A stretch of 64,000 nt of DNA from Lethocerus indicus (lineage: Eukaryota > Arthropoda > Insecta > Hemiptera > Belostomatidae): assembly GCA_019843655.1 (NCBI GenBank), contig JACDQD010000102.1:6953501-7017500 (forward strand). The letters are read 5' to 3'. A program made the position numbers and the translations under genes. Positions 63,586 to 64,000 of this stretch are shown here, in pieces (within the stretch, counting starts at the first letter, position 1; every line of letters begins with the position of its first letter). The notes under the pieces were generated by a model. It was given only the letters and a program-made list of their open reading frames with translations. It made no database searches and was not told where the DNA came from.

Positions 63586-64000
63586 TTGGAACAGAGTGCG
63601 GGCAACCAACAAGGGCTAGTGGGGAAGCCTTTGCTCTTCTCGCCTCATAACCTTTCAATCACCGATGGCGCCTTACATCTCGGCCACGATATTGAATTCC
63701 GAATCAGGCGAGAGAAAACCAATTTAAAAGCTGTGTTTTTCAAAGAGAATATCTCAGACTTTACCTTCGACTGCCGGGCCCAAAAGGAGCTCATTTTGGA
63801 GTCACAAAGAGGCCCCCCACCTCATCACAATTTAGGACGAGGTAATCAACTACCGTTAGGGGAATGTTTTTATTCCAGAGATGGTTTTCGATCACAATTC
63901 CAGTAAAATACAATAGTAATGTGAAAATGTTAGATTTGCTCGGCAGAACATTATATAACCATTCCGAGAGTTCCGATTCGTCTTGCCGATTATGGGTTCC
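63586..64000. other. Window end, no gene recognised
   Basis: Moderate GC. The 110-codon plus-strand frame at 63574-63906 is open but shows no motif I recognise. A splice-donor-like end is not evident. It might be part of an exon continuing past the window, but nothing positive supports that. Confidence 0.4.

Noticed and set aside
1..64000. CRISPR array, prokaryotic operons, phage or plasmid genes, rRNA
   Set aside because: No regularly spaced repeats, no gene-dense organisation and no recognisable bacterial, phage or rRNA sequence; composition and repeats fit an animal nuclear genome.

Overview
This window looks like non-coding nuclear DNA from a multicellular animal. Overall it is AT-rich, with short GC-rich blocks and many dinucleotide microsatellites. 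The longest open frame on either strand is 145 codons, about what chance gives in 64 kb at this composition. I saw no operon structure, no rRNA, no recognisable complete tRNA, no CRISPR array and no protein I can name in full. An arthropod, probably an insect, fits best. The support is weak: a decayed non-LTR retrotransposon-like peptide with a YGAQIW motif, an ACAGGGTGTTCC repeat motif and a short repeat reminiscent of Penelope-type element ends. The window is probably intergenic or lies inside a very long intron. Short exons cannot be excluded by eye.

Layout. 1-5 kb: a perfect 70-bp inverted repeat (621-785), then AT-rich DNA, a small (CT)n tract and a (TA)n tract. 5-19 kb: AT-rich DNA with GC-rich islands near 6.7-7.8, 10.9-11.3, 13 and 15.6-15.9 kb, a 90-bp (CT)n tract at 13.06 kb and G-quadruplex-type runs at 6.77 and 15.75 kb. 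20-23 kb: the densest stretch, with two copies of a dispersed repeat, a tRNA-derived SINE-like head, and a juxtaposed 3'/5' splice-site motif at 22.30 kb. 24-36 kb: GC-rich blocks, a third repeat copy (28.4 kb), a compound TG/GA microsatellite, a retrotransposon-like relic (about 31 kb) and a tandem pair of GC-rich hairpins (33.4 kb). 36-64 kb: long AT-rich stretches with four more repeat copies (38.8, 41.2, 48.8 and 53.8 kb) and tRNA-like or SINE-like fragments near the end (62.8 and 63.5 kb).

The signals most worth a second look are these. First, the recent-looking perfect hairpin at 621-785. Second, a family of seven dispersed copies of an undescribed (to me) short repeat. Its core, GGTCTAGCAAAAGACC, can fold into a stem-loop; one copy carries a paired substitution that keeps the stem and another a G-U wobble. 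Third, a near-ideal zero-length-exon (recursive splice, ratchet point) motif at 22304, with weaker same-strand companions at 5512 and 32298. If real, these would mean the window lies inside one very long plus-strand intron.
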